A stretch of DNA of 64,000 bases from JBHEBG01 sp046557915 (GCF_046557915.1 NZ_JBHEBG010000001.1:248001-312000), one strand, 5' to 3'; positions 23,795 through 31,786 are shown, counted from the first letter of the stretch. Translations and numbers: made by a program. Notes: generated by a model from the letters alone, not told the origin.

Positions 23795-26266
23795 ATGAAC
23801 AAGACCAAAAACAAATTTACACTTAGGATAATGTTCAGCTACCTTGTATTGGGTTGTCTGGCATTGGTGGTGGGGTTCTTTATTTTTTCTGAAATACGTG
23901 TTTTTTTATCCACAAAGGTTTCCGAGGAAAACGATGCCAAATTATTGAGGACAGGATCGTTGCTCACAGAGCTTTATGAGGCCGAAAGCCTATCCAAATT
24001 AGCGTTACAGACCAAGACCAAGAGAAATTTTAGGGCTTATTCCCGAAAAATTGATTCGGTTTTGGAGCAAATAGAAATTCTTAAACAACTTACGGGAAGT
24101 GAACAACAGATACGGTTATTGGATAGCGTGGGCATATTGCTCAAGGAAAAAGTAAGCAATGGCAACCAACTTTTAGACCTTAAAATAAAGACTGCACCCG
24201 GTAGTTCCATAGACGATGCCTTGGAAGAATTAAACAAAATGGAAGCTTCTTTTGGAAAACTTACCATTGAAAACTTTAATAAGGATCCTGACAAATTAGA
24301 GCCTTATAAGCGTAAAATTCTAGAGGATTGGGTAGCCTATTTAAACCAGAACATCCCGGACAATACCTCGGACATGTCGGAGGTAAATAAAATAGATTCG
24401 GTACTTTCCGCTTCCAAGTCCATATTGGATAAGGCGAAAGCCAGCGACACTAAAACACAAAAATCCTTGGCTAGGAAGGAGACCGCCCTTAACCAAAACG
24501 ACATGGAACTCTCCCAACAACTACGGGGTATTATCACCGCTTTTGAAGGAGAGATCATGATCAATACATACAATGACAACCTCAAAAGACAAACCGCTTT
24601 TAGAAGAAGTATCCGTTTGGCCGGGTTTGCCGCTTTGTTGGGGTTCGTAATCGTTGCATTCTTTACTTTTCTGATAACTAGGGACTATTGGAGGGTACAG
24701 ACATACCGCCAAAAGCTGGAAAAGGAGAAAAAATATTCGGAATCGCTCTTAAAAAGTAGGGAACAATTGATCTCTACCGTAGGCCACGATCTACGTACCC
24801 CCTTAAATTCTATTACCGGCTATGCAGAGCTCATGGAAAATACATCGCTTACAAACACACAGATTGGTTATTTGGACAAAGTTAGATCGGCATCGCTCTA
24901 CGTGGATAGGCTTATGAACGACCTGTTGGATTTTTCCAAACTGGAAGCTGGGAAGATCAAAACTGAAAAAACGGCATTTAAACTTTCCGAACTCCTACAG
25001 GATACGGCCGAAAATCTTGAAGCTATTCACCGACAAAAAAAGCTGGATCTTATCATTAATATTGATCCTCAACTAGATCATGCCATATTGGGCGACCCTT
25101 TAAGAGTACGCCAAATATTGACCAATCTCCTTGCTAACGCGTATAAGTTTACCCATGAAGGGTTTATCAAAATAAAAGCGCAACAAAAAGTAGATGCACA
25201 CGGTAAGGACATTGTTGTAATACGCGTAATTGACAGCGGTATTGGGATTAAAAAAGAAAAACAAGAGCATATTTTTAACGAGTTTACGCAGGCAGGCGAT
25301 AATACGGAACGCCAATATGGCGGGTATGGCCTAGGCCTCACCATCTCCAAAAAACTTGCCAATCTATTGGGTGGGTCAATTAGTGTTGAGAGCGAAGAAC
25401 AAAAGGGAAGTGTATTCTCTTTAACTTTGCCCTTGAAGTTTTCTGACAAGCCTCTGAAAACTCCTAAAAGAACAAGTACTTACTCCTTAAAGGACCTTTC
25501 TATCTTAATCCTAGATGACGATCCCGGCATGCTACAACTTTTGAAGGAAGTTTGTCAAAGTTTACAATTATCCGCGCATATCTTCAATGATTTTAATATC
25601 ATTACCCATTCCATGAAGTTGTCGTATGATGTTGTTCTAACTGATATTCAAATGCCCTCCACCGATGGTTTTAAAGTACTGGAGGCGTTAAAATCTGGCA
25701 AATACCATCATTATACTGATCAACCCGTAATTGCTATGACAGGCAGAAAGGATTTGGAGCAAGAGGTGTATTTATCTTCCGGATTTTCTGGAGTGCTTCA
25801 AAAACCTTTTACCCGGGCCGCATTTGTGCAGAAGCTAGGCCATCTTTTTCCAAAGGTTGTTTTACATACATCCGTAGTGCAACCAAGCGTTGACGAACAA
25901 AGTAATAGTAGTTTGTTTAACCTTAGATCTATATCCTCTTTTCTGGGTACGGATAGGGAGGCTTTGCATGATGTTCTGCATACTCTTATAGCGGATACAA
26001 CGAAGAATATGGATGCACTTAACGAGTCTATTGTTGTAGGTAATTACAAAGAAGTTAAGGCCATTGCACATCGTATGTTACCTATGTTACGACAGTTGGA
26101 AGCCAACGAAATTGTTCCTATGTTGGAAACTTTAGAGCAACTAGATGCCATCAGTGCGGATCCCAAAAAGTTAAAGACAGATTTTACTGCACTAAAACAT
26201 AGGGTTACCGCTTTAATTCTGGCGATGAATGCCTACCTCTCTAGAAGTCCAAGTTATAGTGATTAA
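23795..26266 (+). CDS. Hybrid sensor histidine kinase with receiver and HPt domains
   Basis: The 823-residue protein has a transmembrane helix (about 11-32), a 235-residue periplasmic helical sensor region, a second helix (about 275-294), then HisKA with STVGHDLRTPLNS (H331), HATPase (NLLANAYKF, DSGIGI, YGGYGLGLTISK), a receiver (LILDDDPGM, phosphoacceptor D617 in LTDIQMPS, K670) and a C-terminal HPt domain (AIAHRMLPML, about H759). All four phosphorelay elements are intact. It converges on the sigma-54 regulator gene with a 26-bp overlap, and the two are the obvious donor and acceptor of a phosphorelay. Confidence 0.93.
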   Translation: MNKTKNKFTLRIMFSYLVLGCLALVVGFFIFSEIRVFLSTKVSEENDAKLLRTGSLLTELYEAESLSKLALQTKTKRNFRAYSRKIDSVLEQIEILKQLTGSEQQIRLLDSVGILLKEKVSNGNQLLDLKIKTAPGSSIDDALEELNKMEASFGKLTIENFNKDPDKLEPYKRKILEDWVAYLNQNIPDNTSDMSEVNKIDSVLSASKSILDKAKASDTKTQKSLARKETALNQNDMELSQQLRGIITAFEGEIMINTYNDNLKRQTAFRRSIRLAGFAALLGFVIVAFFTFLITRDYWRVQTYRQKLEKEKKYSESLLKSREQLISTVGHDLRTPLNSITGYAELMENTSLTNTQIGYLDKVRSASLYVDRLMNDLLDFSKLEAGKIKTEKTAFKLSELLQDTAENLEAIHRQKKLDLIINIDPQLDHAILGDPLRVRQILTNLLANAYKFTHEGFIKIKAQQKVDAHGKDIVVIRVIDSGIGIKKEKQEHIFNEFTQAGDNTERQYGGYGLGLTISKKLANLLGGSISVESEEQKGSVFSLTLPLKFSDKPLKTPKRTSTYSLKDLSILILDDDPGMLQLLKEVCQSLQLSAHIFNDFNIITHSMKLSYDVVLTDIQMPSTDGFKVLEALKSGKYHHYTDQPVIAMTGRKDLEQEVYLSSGFSGVLQKPFTRAAFVQKLGHLFPKVVLHTSVVQPSVDEQSNSSLFNLRSISSFLGTDREALHDVLHTLIADTTKNMDALNESIVVGNYKEVKAIAHRMLPMLRQLEANEIVPMLETLEQLDAISADPKKLKTDFTALKHRVTALILAMNAYLSRSPSYSD

Positions 26267-27575
26267 TTCTGTTGTAGAGCGTTTTTCTTGTTACCTGCAA
26301 TAGCTTGGCAGCTTTAGATTTATTAAAATTGGTCTTTTTAAGAGCCTTTAGAATTTGGTCTTTCTCATAAGCGGCTTTTGAAAAATCCTCTCCCATAGTT
26401 TTTTGTGCACTGCCCGAGGTAATTTCTTTTGGAAGTGCATCTAACGCTATAAAATCGTTGCTTGTAAGCAAGACTGCCCTTTTAATGACATTCTTTAGTT
26501 CTCTAAGATTTCCTGGCCAATTGTACTGATTAAAGTATTCCAAGACCTGGTCCGAAAAGCCCAAAACATTTTTGTTTAAACTTTCATTGGCCTTTTTAAG
26601 AAAAAGATCTGCGAACAATGTAAGGTCATCCGACCTTTCTTTTAAGGACGGTATCTCTATGAAGAATTCATTTAACCTGTGATACAGGTCTTCTCGGAAG
26701 CTTCCCCTATCAACAGCATCCAATAGATCTTCGTTGGTGGCAGCAATGATACGTACATCAACGTGGATCTCTTTTGTACTGCCCACTCTTTTAATCTTTC
26801 GTTCCTGAATAGCCCTTAGAAGTTGTACCTGGTTTTCATAGGTAAGGTTTCCTATTTCGTCCAAAAATAGGGTACCTCCATTGGCAGCTTCAAAATGACC
26901 TATTTTATCTTCAATTGCCCCGGTAAAACTTCCTTTTATATGACCAAAAAATTCGCTGGCCGCTATTTCTTTTGGAACCGCCCCACAATCAACAGCAACA
27001 AAATTATGGCCATTTCTTTTACTGGTATCATGAATTGCCTTGGCGGTAACTTCTTTTCCGGTACCGCTTTCGCCAGAAATTAATACGGACATATTGGTTG
27101 GGGCAACCAAACTTATATACTCACTAAGTTTTTTGGAGGCATCGCTTAAACCCATAACTTTTTGGGTAGATGCTCCTAAGTTATGAAACGCGGTATCCGC
27201 GGCCCGGGTATTTTCTTTGGGGTTTAAGGAACTGGTTATCACCATTAATATCTCCTCTGGGGTAAATGGTTTGGAAATGTAGTCATAAGCCCCCTTTTTC
27301 ATTGCGTCCACCGCGGTACCAACCTCGGCATAACCGGTCATTACAATTACATTGGTAGTTGGGGAAGTATCCTTAATTTCTGTGAGCAACTGAATGCCAT
27401 CGTAGTTAGGAAGTCTTAGATCGGTAAGTACCAGATCAAAGGTAGTTTCATTAAATATTTTCTTGGCACTGTCAGCATTAAAGCTGGCCTGTACTTCATA
27501 ACCCTGCTTGGTCAAAAACTTTTGTAGCATTTGACAAAAAGCAGCATCATCCTCAATAATCAAGATTTTGGGCAT
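26241..27575 (-). CDS. Sigma-54-dependent response regulator (NtrC family)
   Basis: The 444-residue protein has a receiver (LIIEDDAAF, phosphoacceptor about D52 in LTDLRLPNYDG, K102), an AAA+ sigma-54 interaction domain with Walker A GESGTGKE (about 168-175), the GSFTGA loop (215-220) that contacts sigma-54 (one change from GAFTGA), Walker B GGTLFLDEIGN, and a Fis-type helix-turn-helix at the end (NKSKAAKLLQVTRKTLYNRI). It should activate RpoN promoters. Two adjacent downstream-of-5' genes carry matching promoter-like elements. Confidence 0.95.
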   Translation of the reverse strand: MPKILIIEDDAAFCQMLQKFLTKQGYEVQASFNADSAKKIFNETTFDLVLTDLRLPNYDGIQLLTEIKDTSPTTNVIVMTGYAEVGTAVDAMKKGAYDYISKPFTPEEILMVITSSLNPKENTRAADTAFHNLGASTQKVMGLSDASKKLSEYISLVAPTNMSVLISGESGTGKEVTAKAIHDTSKRNGHNFVAVDCGAVPKEIAASEFFGHIKGSFTGAIEDKIGHFEAANGGTLFLDEIGNLTYENQVQLLRAIQERKIKRVGSTKEIHVDVRIIAATNEDLLDAVDRGSFREDLYHRLNEFFIEIPSLKERSDDLTLFADLFLKKANESLNKNVLGFSDQVLEYFNQYNWPGNLRELKNVIKRAVLLTSNDFIALDALPKEITSGSAQKTMGEDFSKAAYEKDQILKALKKTNFNKSKAAKLLQVTRKTLYNRINHYNLDF

Positions 27576-27650
27576 AAAACTTTCTTACTTTAGGTATCTA
27601 CGTAAAAATAACCCAAGAAAGCTTTAATCTCTTTAAAAAAAATCATAAAA

Positions 27651-27680
27651 GAAAGGGGTTGTACAAAGACAACCCCTTTC
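27651..27680 (-). terminator. Rho-independent terminator of the small secreted protein gene at 27724
   Basis: A 12-bp perfect stem (GAAAGGGGTTGT 27651-27662 with ACAACCCCTTTC 27669-27680) and a 6-base loop. On the minus strand the stem is followed by a T-rich run. It lies about 45 bp after the stop of the gene. Confidence 0.85.
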
Positions 27681-27723
27681 TAACCAAACCAACTTGATAC
27701 AAAACAAATAACTCAAGTTAATA

Positions 27724-28026
27724 CTACTTTTCAATCCAATTACCTTCTGCATCTGCATATAAGGTTCCAGATGTGCCATCTTCTAAGGACACCTCTAATT
27801 TGTATTGTTGAGCTTCATTAACATACGCCTTGTTAATGGTCGCTGTTGGGTAATTCTTTGTTACGGCCGTGGCCACCGCCTCTGGTAATTCACTTGTCGC
27901 TATTTCAGCGAAATCGTCCTGAGCAACTACAACCTCTGTTGCATCTGCCTGACTCTCATCAGCTTCTTGTGCGAAAGCCGTTAAACCTACTAGTGAAAAT
28001 GCTGCTGCAAAAATTAATTTTTTCAT
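27724..28026 (-). CDS. Small secreted PepSY-like protein, copy 1
   Basis: The 100-residue product has a signal peptide (MKKLIFAAAFSLVGLTAFAQ). The mature part, after an acidic linker, contains DFAEIATSELPEAVATAVTKNYPTAT and INKAYVNEAQQYKLEVSLEDG, then YADAEGNWIEK. This is the PepSY-like/BLIP-like periplasmic layout (helix with 'YP' then antiparallel strands). The gene is a clear paralogue of the one at 28306, and the two have the same promoter layout. Function unknown. Confidence 0.8.
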   Translation of the reverse strand: MKKLIFAAAFSLVGLTAFAQEADESQADATEVVVAQDDFAEIATSELPEAVATAVTKNYPTATINKAYVNEAQQYKLEVSLEDGTSGTLYADAEGNWIEK

Positions 28027-28069
28027 CTTTTCTATTTTATAATTATTGTTTTAAACTTGTTTTATCTAC

Positions 28070-28086
28070 TGAAAATATGATACCAA
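28070..28086 (-). promoter_or_regulatory. Putative sigma-54 promoter of the gene at 27724
   Basis: On the minus strand TTGGTATCATATTTTCA keeps GG of the -24 element and, 10 bases later, the C of the -12 element (consensus TTGGCAC-N5-TTGCA). It lies 44-60 bp before the ATG, almost exactly where the equivalent element of the paralogue lies. Alone it would be a weak match; its position and the second promoter support it. Confidence 0.5.
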
Positions 28087-28162
28087 AACCGACAACAACT
28101 TCATTTTAAGTATAACCGTATGATAATCAAATAATTAAATTTTAGACCCTATATTATGGGTT

Positions 28163-28198
28163 GTGTAATTGTGGGTAAGCCTATAAAAAACTGTGTAA
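28163..28198 (-). promoter_or_regulatory. GTGTAA repeats upstream of the first secreted-protein promoter
   Basis: GTGTAA occurs at 28163-28168 and 28193-28198, with a related GTGGGTAA at 28171-28178. They lie 80 and 110 bp upstream of the -24 position of the promoter at 28070-28086, which is the typical distance for enhancer sites of NtrC-type activators. The same hexamer appears upstream of the paralogous gene. Confidence 0.5.
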
Positions 28199-28226
28199 AA
28201 TATAAACGCTTATGGCCCTTATCACA

Positions 28227-28258
28227 AAAAAAGCCTCGATACCAATATCGAGGCTTTT
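28227..28258 (-). terminator. Rho-independent terminator of the secreted-protein gene at 28306
   Basis: AAAAAGCCTCGAT (28227-28239) pairs with ATCGAGGCTTTT (28247-28258) around a short loop, with A- and T-rich flanks on both sides. It lies about 48 bp after the stop and could serve both strands. Confidence 0.85.
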
Positions 28259-28305
28259 CAAACCAAACTAACCAAAAACTAATTAACGCTATAGTTAATA
28301 TCTGT

Positions 28306-28605
28306 TTACATTTCTAACCAATTCCCTTCTGCATCGGCAAACAGTTCTGCAATAGAACCATCTTCCTTTGTAATCTCCAATTTATATTGTGATTCGCCAT
28401 TTACATAAGCTTTGGCAATTGTAGCACCTGGATGATCTTTTGCTAAAGCCTCCGTTATGGGTGCTGGCAATTGTTCTATTCCAATTTCCGAAAAGTCCTG
28501 AAAGACTTCAAGGTTTTGAGTTTCATAATTTAAATTTGGGGTGCTCGCCAAAACTGTTGCGATACTTCCTAGTGTCAATGCCATTACAACCAGTGATTTT
28601 TTCAT
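28306..28605 (-). CDS. Small secreted PepSY-like protein, copy 2
   Basis: The 99-residue product has a signal peptide (MKKSLVVMALTLGSIATVLAS). Its mature part reads DFSEIGIEQLPAPITEALAKDHPGAT, IAKAYVNGESQYKLEITKEDG and FADAEGNWLEM, which aligns end to end with the protein at 27724. Separate terminators and separate promoter-like elements show that each copy is its own unit. Function unknown; small periplasmic PepSY-like proteins are often made under envelope or medium stress. Confidence 0.8.
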   Translation of the reverse strand: MKKSLVVMALTLGSIATVLASTPNLNYETQNLEVFQDFSEIGIEQLPAPITEALAKDHPGATIAKAYVNGESQYKLEITKEDGSIAELFADAEGNWLEM

Positions 28606-28650
28606 CTTGTGCTCTTTTAAGTTAAACTTTTACTTATTATAACTTATTAA

Positions 28651-28667
28651 AGTAAAAACAGTGCCAA
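28651..28667 (-). promoter_or_regulatory. Putative sigma-54 promoter of the gene at 28306
   Basis: On the minus strand TTGGCACTGTTTTTACT matches the -24 element (TTGGCAC) perfectly and the -12 element as TTAC in place of TTGC with the correct 10-base spacing. It lies 46-62 bp before the ATG. A start about 12 bases downstream of the -12 element would leave a leader of about 35 nt. Confidence 0.65.
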
Positions 28668-28752
28668 CTAAAGAGAAGTGGAAAAATCAATATAATACAT
28701 TGATAATCAATGTTTTAAAATGTAATTGATATATCTCGGCACGGGTAAATCT

Positions 28753-28787
28753 GTGTAAGTACATAGGATAACGTGTAAGAATTACAC
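28753..28787 (-). promoter_or_regulatory. GTGTAA repeats and GTGTAA-GAA-TTACAC palindrome, candidate activator site
   Basis: GTGTAA occurs at 28753-28758 and again at 28773-28778, where it forms the perfect inverted repeat GTGTAAGAATTACAC (28773-28787). These lie about 90-125 bp upstream of the -24 position of the promoter at 28651-28667. The same hexamer is repeated upstream of the paralogous gene at the same distance. The adjacent NtrC-type regulator is the obvious candidate to bind. Confidence 0.6.
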
Positions 28788-28805
28788 ACTTTTAAGACAA
28801 GCCGC

Positions 28806-30347
28806 TTACTTTTTTTGGTGTGCTGGCTTTAACAAATCGTTTACTGTCTTCACCGGATTAAAGGTAGCTATAGGTACTTCCACAAAAATGGTATTCCAGT
28901 GTGCCATACCCCCATTCCATAGACCAGGTAATTCTAACGCTTTAAGGTCTCTGCCTTCCTTGGTCTTCTGTGTAATAAACCCTTGCTTAACATCTACAAA
29001 ATTTAGTAAATTGTATTTCTCGCCTTTATGATTTTTTATACCACAAACGATGTCCACAGGATTAAAGTGCGTAGAATTCTTAAAAATATTAAGTTGTTCT
29101 GTATCTGACATATCTACTTGGGCAGACTCCACTATTTGCAAGGATAGGTGATTACTGCGATCGCGTATCCAAAATGGACCGCCTCCCGGTTCACCTTCAT
29201 TCTTTACCATTCCACAAATACGGATGGGCCGGTTTAATTTGTCTTTTAGTATCCTTATCTGCTCTTCTATACTGAAACTAGAAAAACTTTCGGACAACCT
29301 AGCGTTAAGTTCATCTTCCAAAAACCGTTTCATATTATTGAGTTGCTCTGCGGACATGCTTTCATTATCTAGCATCTTGGCATAACGAAACGCTGTTGCC
29401 TGAACTTTTAAAAGTAGGCCGGCAAGCACTTTTTTACTATTGGCTACTTTGTTTGCAAATCTGGGTACCACCACGTTGTCTATATTCTTTATGAAAATTA
29501 TATCGGCAAACTGTTCATTAAGATTTTCTATTAAGGCACCATGACCCCCGGGTCTAAACAACAAAGAGCCATCAGAATTTCTAAAAGGTTCGTTCTCTAA
29601 GGTAACGGCTATGGTATCCGTAGCGGGTTTTTGATAGGAGTACGTTACATGAAAGTTGGTCTTGGTTTCCTTGGAAACACGTTCTTTTATCGATTCGAAC
29701 TCTAACTTGAACAAAGCGCTGTGTTGTTCCGATATTGTAAAATGAAGATGGGCATCATCTGCAGCATTGGCATATTTAGCCCCTTCCTTTAGGTGTTCTT
29801 CAAAGGGGGTAGATGCATAGGACCCATAACTATGAAAGGGTAATAATCCTTTGGGGTAAAATCCATAATTAAGGCCTTCGGACAGTAACATTTCCTCAAC
29901 GAAGAAATAGGCCTCTTCCTCCTTGGTATGGGCTTTACCCTCAATTCTCGATTTTATGCTCTCATAAAAGGGAAAGTTGCTCCATCCATCAAAAAAAACC
30001 TTCATATCCTTATTGCTAGGAGATTTCAAATAGGAAGCCAAGGTATCTTTCTTAGGATCAAATGTTTCCAAAAAATTGAACAAGGACTTGAACATTCTTG
30101 AGGCGGCCCCTGAGGCCGGAACAAACTTCAACAAGGAAGATCCCTTTTTTCGACCCTCAAACTTGTGAATCAACTGTGCTTCTTCTTCTTTGGAAAACTT
30201 GGAAATTCCGTGCGATACTATTGCCGCTGCTTCTAATCTAACAAAGGGAATTCCTTCCTTAAAAGTTTCTATCTGGTCTAGAATTTTAGTCTCTTCTATC
30301 CCTTTTTTCAAAATTTGTTTTAAATCGTTCTCGGAAAAGTTGCTCAT
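28806..30347 (-). CDS. DUF4301 family protein
   Basis: A 513-residue cytosolic protein with LKFVPASGAASRMFKSLFNFLE near the N-terminus, LLPFHSYGSYASTPFEEH in the middle and LLFRPGGHGALIENLNE, matching DUF4301. The 'PASGAASRMFK' loop and 'FRPGGHGA' segment resemble nucleotide-sugar pyrophosphorylase-like folds, so a nucleotidyl- or sugar-phosphate-type activity is conceivable, but not established. It overlaps the NadR-like kinase gene by 4 bp, so it belongs to that operon. Confidence 0.85.
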   Translation of the reverse strand: MSNFSENDLKQILKKGIEETKILDQIETFKEGIPFVRLEAAAIVSHGISKFSKEEEAQLIHKFEGRKKGSSLLKFVPASGAASRMFKSLFNFLETFDPKKDTLASYLKSPSNKDMKVFFDGWSNFPFYESIKSRIEGKAHTKEEEAYFFVEEMLLSEGLNYGFYPKGLLPFHSYGSYASTPFEEHLKEGAKYANAADDAHLHFTISEQHSALFKLEFESIKERVSKETKTNFHVTYSYQKPATDTIAVTLENEPFRNSDGSLLFRPGGHGALIENLNEQFADIIFIKNIDNVVVPRFANKVANSKKVLAGLLLKVQATAFRYAKMLDNESMSAEQLNNMKRFLEDELNARLSESFSSFSIEEQIRILKDKLNRPIRICGMVKNEGEPGGGPFWIRDRSNHLSLQIVESAQVDMSDTEQLNIFKNSTHFNPVDIVCGIKNHKGEKYNLLNFVDVKQGFITQKTKEGRDLKALELPGLWNGGMAHWNTIFVEVPIATFNPVKTVNDLLKPAHQKK

Positions 30348-30907
30348 TTTTCAAGTAGTTTATCAATGTGCTGGATGGCGGTTTGTAATCGAATGGACTT
30401 GTTTCCTTTCAAAATAACAAAATTCCGCTTATATTTTTCCAAAGTCTCCTTGAAATACGCAAACATACGCTCGCGTTCCTTGGGTTTGTCCCTTAAATCG
30501 TCTTGTACCCAAGGAACATCTATATAAGTTAAAAAGTAAATGTCATAGGTGTTTTCCAAGGCAAATTTTTCCAAAATAGGGTCGCAATGACCAACGTAAT
30601 AAGCTTCGGAGTATACCTTTGTCTCCAAAAGATCGGTATCGCATACCAATATATCCGTTGCTTTTTTTGTAAGACTGTTTTCCAATTGCATTTGTCCAAC
30701 AGCTATGGGAAGCAAATCTTCGGGCTCACAGGTTTTGCGTTCATTGTTCCATTTGTTCTGTAGATACTCTCTTGCATATTCTGGCACCCATACGGTGTTA
30801 TAATGCCTCGCCAACTGTTCTGACAAGGTAGTCTTACCGGTAGACTCTGGGCCAAACAATACTACCTTAATAAGGTCTGCGGGCTCTTGTTTAAGCTTTT
30901 CTTCCAT
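30344..30907 (-). CDS. NadR-like nucleoside kinase (P-loop ATPase)
   Basis: A 187-residue P-loop protein with VVLFGPESTGKTTLSEQLARHY (Walker A about 18-25), WVPEYAREYL and a DTDLLETKVYSE segment. These match the C-terminal ribosylnicotinamide kinase domain of NadR, without the nucleotidyltransferase domain. It would phosphorylate the vitamin precursor brought in by PnuC, trapping it. It overlaps pnuC by 46 bp at the 5' end and DUF4301 by 4 bp at the 3' end. Nicotinamide riboside is the family-typical substrate, but see the thiamine-binding neighbour. Confidence 0.82.
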   Translation of the reverse strand: MEEKLKQEPADLIKVVLFGPESTGKTTLSEQLARHYNTVWVPEYAREYLQNKWNNERKTCEPEDLLPIAVGQMQLENSLTKKATDILVCDTDLLETKVYSEAYYVGHCDPILEKFALENTYDIYFLTYIDVPWVQDDLRDKPKERERMFAYFKETLEKYKRNFVILKGNKSIRLQTAIQHIDKLLEK

Positions 30908-31500
30908 GCTTTATATCCGTAGATAGCTATGATTGTGAACAAAAAAAATTGCAGTGAGGTAAATATAAGGCCTTTGTAGAGATATAGTGGCACGGATATT
31001 ACGTCTCCAATGATCCAATAGATCCAATTTTCGAGTTTCTTTTTGGCCATAAGCCACATGCCAACAAAAAAAATGGCAGTTGTAAAAGTATCTACGTAGG
31101 CAGTCCAACTGTCGAATTTATCAAAAACCAGATAAACGCCCCAAACAAAGACAACGGTACAGACAAATAATATTGCGGATCCGTTTTTCTCTTTAGATGT
31201 GGTGGTGGTAATCGGAATAAAATGGGTATCATCAACCTTTCGTGTCCAGACATACCATCCGAAAACGCTCATTACAAAATAATAGGCATTTATCAACATA
31301 TCTCCCAAAAGACCAAATACCAGAAGAATGTATACAAAAATTGCAGTATTAATAATACCTGTTGGAAATACCAAAATGTTTTCTCGCTTGGAGTACCAAA
31401 CGCTTAAAAATCCAAAAACCACCCCAATCATTTCCAATATCACCAAATGGGTTGGGGTTTCCTGGTATTGGGCAAAGATCCAATCAAAAATGTGGCTCAT
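30862..31500 (-). CDS. pnuC: PnuC-family vitamin precursor transporter
   Basis: A 212-residue membrane protein with about seven helices and the family motifs WYSKRENILVFPTGIINTAIFVYIL and WIYWIIGDVISVPLYLYKGL (the W..W/N-D pocket that holds the substrate in PnuC). PnuC passes nicotinamide riboside down a gradient; the PnuT variant carries thiamine. It overlaps the thiamine-binding-like gene by 17 bp and the kinase by 46 bp, so uptake and phosphorylation are translationally linked. Confidence 0.9.
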   Translation of the reverse strand: MSHIFDWIFAQYQETPTHLVILEMIGVVFGFLSVWYSKRENILVFPTGIINTAIFVYILLVFGLLGDMLINAYYFVMSVFGWYVWTRKVDDTHFIPITTTTSKEKNGSAILFVCTVVFVWGVYLVFDKFDSWTAYVDTFTTAIFFVGMWLMAKKKLENWIYWIIGDVISVPLYLYKGLIFTSLQFFLFTIIAIYGYKAWKKSLNKSPQTLLR

Positions 31501-31744
31501 AATCGCTTCTGTCGGATTTTACGATTTTCATATAGAGAAGTCCCTTGTCCATTAACTCAAATGCCGTTTTTATCTCCTTGTTCAGTATTTTCATTACTTG
31601 GTCGTATTCCCCATAAACCTGCGTACTCAGGGGGTTTTCCAAAACGGTAAGCCCAGACTCCCTAAGTTTTAGAATGAACGCTATAATTTGATCTTCAAAA
31701 GAGTCTTGCAAGGGGGTTAAGGTAAGTTCTACGGAAATGTTCAT
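31484..31744 (-). CDS. Thiamine-binding-protein-like (MTH1187/YkoF family) small protein
   Basis: The 86-residue product (NISVELTLTPLQDSFEDQIIAFILKLRESGL...VYGEYDQVMKILNKEI) fits the MTH1187/YkoF-type thiamine-binding fold (ferredoxin-like, start strand 'VELTLTPL', loop 'NPLSTQVYGEYDQV'). It is the first gene of the run leading to pnuC, kinase and DUF4301. This raises thiamine as an alternative substrate of the transporter, although no TPP riboswitch precedes the gene. Confidence 0.75.
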   Translation of the reverse strand: MNISVELTLTPLQDSFEDQIIAFILKLRESGLTVLENPLSTQVYGEYDQVMKILNKEIKTAFELMDKGLLYMKIVKSDRSDYEPHF

Positions 31745-31778
31745 CAGAGATATCTGTTAGTGATATTAAATTTAAACA

Positions 31779-31786
31779 CAAAAATA
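31779..31786 (-). promoter_or_regulatory. Putative -7 element (TATTTTTG) of the thiamine-binding/pnuC operon
   Basis: Read on the minus strand the sequence is TATTTTTG, matching TAnnTTTG, 35 bp before the ATG at 31744. No well-placed -33 element is evident. Confidence 0.4.
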
